8,017 nucleotides of DNA from Chloroflexaceae bacterium. GTDB taxonomy: Bacteria; Chloroflexota; Chloroflexia; Chloroflexales; Chloroflexaceae. The stretch's first letter is position 1. Every line of letters starts with the position of its first letter. This document shows positions 6,190 to 8,017 of this stretch, in pieces. A program made the position numbers and the translations under genes. The stretch lies in the NCBI GenBank assembly GCA_026417815.1, contig JAOACN010000521.1, positions 1 to 8,017 on the forward strand. Reading direction: 5' to 3'. The notes beneath the pieces are model-generated. The model saw only the letters and a program-made list of their open reading frames with translations. It did not search any database and was not told the origin of the DNA.

Positions 6190-6229
6190 GACAGGGTGGA
6201 TAATGCTGCGTATTATAGCAAACCCTGTC
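6190..6229 (-). promoter_or_regulatory. Extended -10 promoter within an inverted-repeat operator candidate
   Basis: On the minus strand TGCTATAAT (6220-6212) is an extended -10 element, which explains the lack of a good -35. Transcription would start near 6205. The -10 is bracketed by GACAGGGT (6190-6197) and ACCCTGTC (6222-6229), exact 8-base inverted arms 24 bases apart. The arms sit at about +8 to +15 and -17 to -24, where a bound dimeric repressor could block RNA polymerase. The promoter is well supported; the operator is inferred from symmetry only. Confidence 0.6.
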
Positions 6230-6349
6230 GGCCAGTGTGGTAGGATTCCGTGTGGAGGCGGGGCCGGTGCAACGTCCTGGGGGCAAGCCCCGAACTTCAC
6301 TCGTTGGCGCTGGCGGTTGGGTGTGACGAAACGTCTTGCACGCTCCCCT

Positions 6350-6369
6350 TAGCCCAGCGGCTGATGAAG
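6350..6369 (+). repeat. Degenerate partial copy of the 6399-6425 palindrome
   Basis: TAGCCCAGCGGCTGA here matches the left half of the palindrome at 6399 (TAGCCCGGCGGCTGA) with one difference, and AAG follows after two extra bases. The right half needed to form the hairpin is missing, so this looks like a decayed copy. Confidence 0.45.
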
Positions 6370-6398
6370 ATCTACAATATAAACCGGTATTCGCCCCA

Positions 6399-6425
6399 TA
6401 GCCCGGCGGCTGAAGCCGCGGGCTA
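6399..6425. repeat. REP-like palindrome
   Basis: TAGCCCGGCGGCT pairs with AGCCGCGGGCTA around a GA loop with one bulged G, giving about 12 base pairs. Palindromes of this wording are a familiar intergenic repeat type in several high-GC phyla (general recollection, not searched). Confidence 0.6.
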
Positions 6426-6434
6426 CAGATGCGA

Positions 6435-6452
6435 AGCCCGCCTTCGCGGGCT
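6435..6452. repeat. Perfect 7-bp hairpin with CTTC loop
   Basis: AGCCCGC (6435-6441) and GCGGGCT (6446-6452) are exact complements around CTTC. It directly follows the 6399-6425 palindrome, so the two probably form one composite repeat unit. Confidence 0.6.
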
Positions 6453-6556
6453 GTACTGGACGTAGTTCTTAATGATCATCAGGCTCCCGGCGGGCCGGTG
6501 GGCCGCGGCACGTGCAGAACGTTTCGTCGCACCCCTGGCGGCGTAGCCGCTCCAAA

Positions 6557-6574
6557 CCCGCCATTGAAGGCGGG
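6557..6574. repeat. Hairpin CCCGCC/GGCGGG
   Basis: CCCGCC (6557-6562) pairs with GGCGGG (6569-6574) around the loop ATTGAA. It is another member of the palindrome cluster in this gene-free stretch. Confidence 0.5.
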
Positions 6575-6601
6575 CGTTGCAGGAGGCCCGTGGGCATAGG
6601 G

Positions 6602-6630
6602 CCCGGAGGCGCCTGCCGGGTTTCTTTTCT
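6602..6630 (+). terminator. Terminator-like hairpin with T-rich tail and no gene before it
   Basis: CCCGG (6602-6606) pairs with CCGGG (6616-6620), and the next bases are TTTCTTTTCT. This is the only stem-plus-T-tract in the window that looks like a classical rho-independent terminator. No plus-strand gene ends upstream within 1.1 kb. It could end an unannotated small RNA, act as an attenuator for the hydrolase gene about 180 bases downstream, or be chance. Confidence 0.45.
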
Positions 6631-6654
6631 GCTCTGCCAGTGGGCCAGGGTGTA

Positions 6655-6671
6655 GGGAAACCAGGTTTCCC
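6655..6671. repeat. Perfect 8-bp palindrome GGGAAACC/GGTTTCCC
   Basis: Two exact 8-base complementary arms (6655-6662 and 6664-6671) surround one A. It is probably a further intergenic repeat; a binding site is also possible. Confidence 0.5.
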
Positions 6672-6733
6672 CATTTGCCGAATACCCCCGTGTTGCGTCT
6701 GGAACAGTGCGCCGCCAGGGGCCGGGGAAGGAG

Positions 6734-6763
6734 TTGGGAGGGCCACGGCCTCCCAGAAATAAT
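6734..6763 (+). promoter_or_regulatory. Weak promoter candidate and hairpin before the hydrolase gene
   Basis: TTGGGA (6734-6739) and AATAAT (6758-6763), 18 bases apart, are a possible promoter giving a leader of about 40 bases. The same stretch contains a perfect 7-bp stem, TGGGAGG (6735-6741) with CCTCCCA (6749-6755), so the match may be incidental. Confidence 0.3.
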
Positions 6764-6809
6764 CCCTGAGTTCTGGCGCCGACCCCGAGGGTCTACGGAG
6801 GAATACACC

Positions 6810-7676
6810 ATGCAGAATCTCAAGGAACAGGTCTACGTTGAGGCAACGACGGTCACGGTCGAAGGGTTCCGCCTGCGGGTGCTGACGGCGGGTGAAGGGC
6901 CGGCAGTGCTGCTGTTGCACGGCTTCCTGGTGAACGCCGACGACTGGCGCCCCACCATCACGTGTCTGGCCGAGGCGGGGTACCGGGCAATCGCCCCGGA
7001 CACCCTGGGCTTCGGCTACTCGGATAAACCGGGAGGCGCGGCTTACAGCCTCCAGCGGTTTGCGGACATCAACGTCGGCCTGCTCGATGCCCTGGGGGTG
7101 CAATCTGCCGCCGTGGTTGGGCACTCGATGGGGGGCAAGCACGCCCTGGCGACGACGGTGCTCTATCCGCAGCGCGTCTCACGGCTGCTGATCGCCGACA
7201 GTGAGGGCTTTATGCAACTGCCGCTGTTCATGCGCAAAGGCGGGTCGCTGCCCTTCCTGGGCGAGAGCATTCTCTCCCTCTCCGCACTCACGCCGGTGAT
7301 CCGCATGCAGCTTGCCGCCGCCTTTGCCGACCCGGCGCGCTACGTCACCCCCGAACTGATTGCCCGCGGGCGCGCCACCCTTGGCGATCGCCGCATCCGC
7401 GAAACGACGCTCGCTATGAGCCGTCACTTCGAGGCCAACGATCTCAAGGGCAGCGGCCTCTGGGAGCGTCTGAAGGAGATCCGCTGCCCGGTGCTGATCG
7501 TCTGGGGCGAGCAGGATCGCCTGTTCCCGGTTAAGTATGCGCGGGAGGCGCAGGCCGCCATTCCCGGCTCGCAACTGGTGATCATCCCCCGTTGCGGCCA
7601 CTTTCCGCAGATCGAGGCCCAGGAACGCTTCCATGGTTTGCTGCTCGGTTTTCTGGCCGGCCAGGAGATTCGCTGA
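6810..7676 (+). CDS. Alpha/beta-fold hydrolase, substrate unknown
   Basis: This 288-residue protein is a typical single-domain alpha/beta hydrolase. It shows the oxyanion-hole HGF motif, the GFGYSDKP turn, the nucleophile elbow GHS106MGG, D236 in WGEQDRLFP and H264 in CGHFPQIEAQERF. The full Ser-Asp-His triad is intact, so ester, C-C bond or similar hydrolysis is expected. Related folds include MhpC-type meta-cleavage hydrolases, esterases and, with Asp in place of Ser, dehalogenases and epoxide hydrolases. The Ser nucleophile argues against the last two. Residues of about 130-200 form the variable cap, which would set the substrate. No signal peptide is seen, so it is cytoplasmic. The ATG at 6810 is chosen for its GGAGG (6797-6801) 8 bases upstream; the longer reading from 6675 runs through the repeat region and is not credible. 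No pathway partner lies next to it. Confidence 0.92.
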   Translation: MQNLKEQVYVEATTVTVEGFRLRVLTAGEGPAVLLLHGFLVNADDWRPTITCLAEAGYRAIAPDTLGFGYSDKPGGAAYSLQRFADINVGLLDALGVQSAAVVGHSMGGKHALATTVLYPQRVSRLLIADSEGFMQLPLFMRKGGSLPFLGESILSLSALTPVIRMQLAAAFADPARYVTPELIARGRATLGDRRIRETTLAMSRHFEANDLKGSGLWERLKEIRCPVLIVWGEQDRLFPVKYAREAQAAIPGSQLVIIPRCGHFPQIEAQERFHGLLLGFLAGQEIR

Positions 7677-7678
7677 GG

Positions 7679-7693
7679 CTGATCCAGGATCAG
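7679..7693 (+). terminator. Short palindrome right after the hydrolase stop
   Basis: CTGATCC (7679-7685) and GGATCAG (7687-7693) are exact complements around one A, starting 2 bases after the hydrolase stop codon and followed by GGGGTTT. It may be a weak terminator acting with the larger hairpin at 7720-7760. Confidence 0.4.
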
Positions 7694-7719
7694 GGGGTTT
7701 CTGGGAGGGATCTGCGCTT

Positions 7720-7760
7720 CCAGACGTGCGCGCAACGCTGAGAGTGGCGCGCACGTCTGG
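7720..7760. terminator. Perfect 14-bp inverted repeat between convergent genes
   Basis: CCAGACGTGCGCGC (7720-7733) is exactly complementary to 7747-7760, with a 13-base loop. It lies between the end of the hydrolase gene and the end of the minus-strand Mut7-C gene, a natural place for a bidirectional terminator. Neither side has a strong T-run. Confidence 0.6.
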
Positions 7761-7777
7761 ACCGGTTGGGCGGCGCA

Positions 7778-7998
7778 TTACCCCGTAAAGGTGCGGTCAA
7801 TCAACTCCTGCATCCGCTCCACGTGGGAGCCACGCCAGTAGATCTGCCCACATACCTGGCAACGCCAGAACTCGTCGTAGTAGCGCCGGGTCTTTGGCTG
7901 GAGCTGATCGAGGATCTCCGCCTTGGCCACTGGCGCCGTGAGGCCGTTGCAGCGGATGCAGCGTCGGAAGGGCCGCGCGCTGGCCCGCAGGTCGTAGC
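7778..7998 (-). CDS. Mut7-C family protein, C-terminal zinc ribbon (5' end missing)
   Basis: Read on the minus strand from the contig edge, 72 codons lead to a TAA at 7780-7778. The visible part has two cysteine pairs, C-I-R-C-N and then C-Q-V-C-G (Cys codons at 7958, 7949, 7859 and 7850), followed by QIYWRGSHVERMQELI. This pattern of two CxxC knuckles, then a Tyr-Trp-x-Gly-Ser-His segment, is the C-terminal zinc-binding part of the Mut7-C domain, a PIN-like putative RNase family. The catalytic PIN-like portion lies beyond the contig end, so activity cannot be judged. No start codon is visible because the gene runs into the sequencing adapter at 7999. Its role is not established; RNA cleavage is a family-level inference. 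Confidence 0.85.
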
Positions 7999-8017
7999 CT
8001 GTCTCTTATACACATCT
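7999..8017. other. Nextera/Tn5 mosaic-end adapter (not genomic)
   Basis: The last 19 bases, CTGTCTCTTATACACATCT, are exactly the reverse complement of the 19-bp Tn5 mosaic end used in Nextera library preparation. It is untrimmed adapter at the contig end. Short reading frames here starting MCIRDR or MYKRQ come from it and are not proteins. True genomic sequence stops at 7998. Confidence 0.97.

Larger units (their letters stand above)
6319..6534. repeat. Imperfect 24-base inverted repeat pair enclosing 168 bases
   Basis: Bases 6319-6342 and the reverse complement of 6511-6534 agree at 21 of 24 positions, sharing CGTTTCGTC and CACCC blocks. The 168 bases between them hold further palindromes but no gene. 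This could be a small non-autonomous element with terminal repeats, or two copies of one dispersed repeat in opposite orientation. No target-site duplication was recognised and no transposase is present. Confidence 0.55.

Noticed and set aside
6399..6452. tRNA or structured riboswitch
   Set aside because: Only simple palindromes are present; no cloverleaf, no T-loop sequence and no known riboswitch core could be traced.
6230..6800. CRISPR array
   Set aside because: The repeats are palindromic, of differing sequence and irregular spacing; there are no constant direct repeats with unique spacers.
6675..6809. N-terminal extension of the hydrolase from the TTG at 6675
   Set aside because: The extension translates repeat sequence, while the ATG at 6810 has a good GGAGG and starts just before the conserved fold.
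6423..7142. 239-codon minus-strand frame covering the repeat island and the hydrolase 5' end
   Set aside because: It crosses several palindromes and the hydrolase coding region and has no motif or convincing start site.
7797..8015. Two minus-strand frames starting MCIRDR and MYKRQ
   Set aside because: Both start codons lie in the Nextera adapter; the real coding frame is the Mut7-C one.

Overview
The window looks like the end of a contig from a high-GC, free-living bacterium. My best guess is a Chloroflexota member of the Chloroflexus/Roseiflexus type. This rests on the general look of the proteins, on intergenic spaces full of GC-rich inverted repeats, and on proteins that fit a cell without an E. 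coli-like envelope. It is an inference, not a database result. Codon use looks even across the genes, and I see no transposase, integrase, phage gene, CRISPR array, rRNA or tRNA.

Layout. (1) 1-885, +: the C-terminal part of a membrane histidine kinase of the NarL/DesK type, cut by the window start. (2) 1079-1107: a clear sigma70-type promoter, followed by a two-gene cell-envelope operon. The operon holds a class B penicillin-binding protein (1169-2887) and a lipoprotein of the S41/C-terminal processing protease type (2884-4239), joined by a 4-base ATGA overlap. (3) 4240-4675: a repeat-rich spacer with several hairpins, ending in a promoter. (4) 4676-5434, +: a zinc-binding Sir2-family NAD-dependent deacylase. 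(5) 5435-5558: a convergent spacer with a long inverted repeat. (6) 5559-6068, -: a WrbA-like flavodoxin-fold protein with a strong Shine-Dalgarno site and an extended -10 promoter lying inside a short inverted repeat. (7) About 6230-6800: a gene-free island of stacked palindromes, including a 24-base imperfect inverted repeat pair and a terminator-like hairpin with no obvious gene before it. (8) 6810-7676, +: an alpha/beta hydrolase with an intact Ser-Asp-His triad. (9) 7720-7760: a perfect 14-bp hairpin between convergent genes. (10) 7778-7998, -: the C-terminal zinc ribbon of a Mut7-C family protein, cut by the contig end. (11) 7999-8017: not genomic. These 19 bases are the Tn5/Nextera transposase mosaic-end adapter.

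How the genes fit together. Only the penicillin-binding protein and the S41 lipoprotein are a convincing functional unit: both should act outside the membrane on cell wall synthesis or its control. The sirtuin, flavodoxin-like protein, hydrolase and Mut7-C protein each appear to be separate transcription units with housekeeping or redox-type roles. I did not find a clearly new multi-gene system. The points most worth checking are the apparent lack of a phospho-acceptor histidine in the kinase, the Asn at the S41 catalytic-lysine position, the altered phosphate loop in the flavodoxin-like protein, and the repeat island at 6230-6800.
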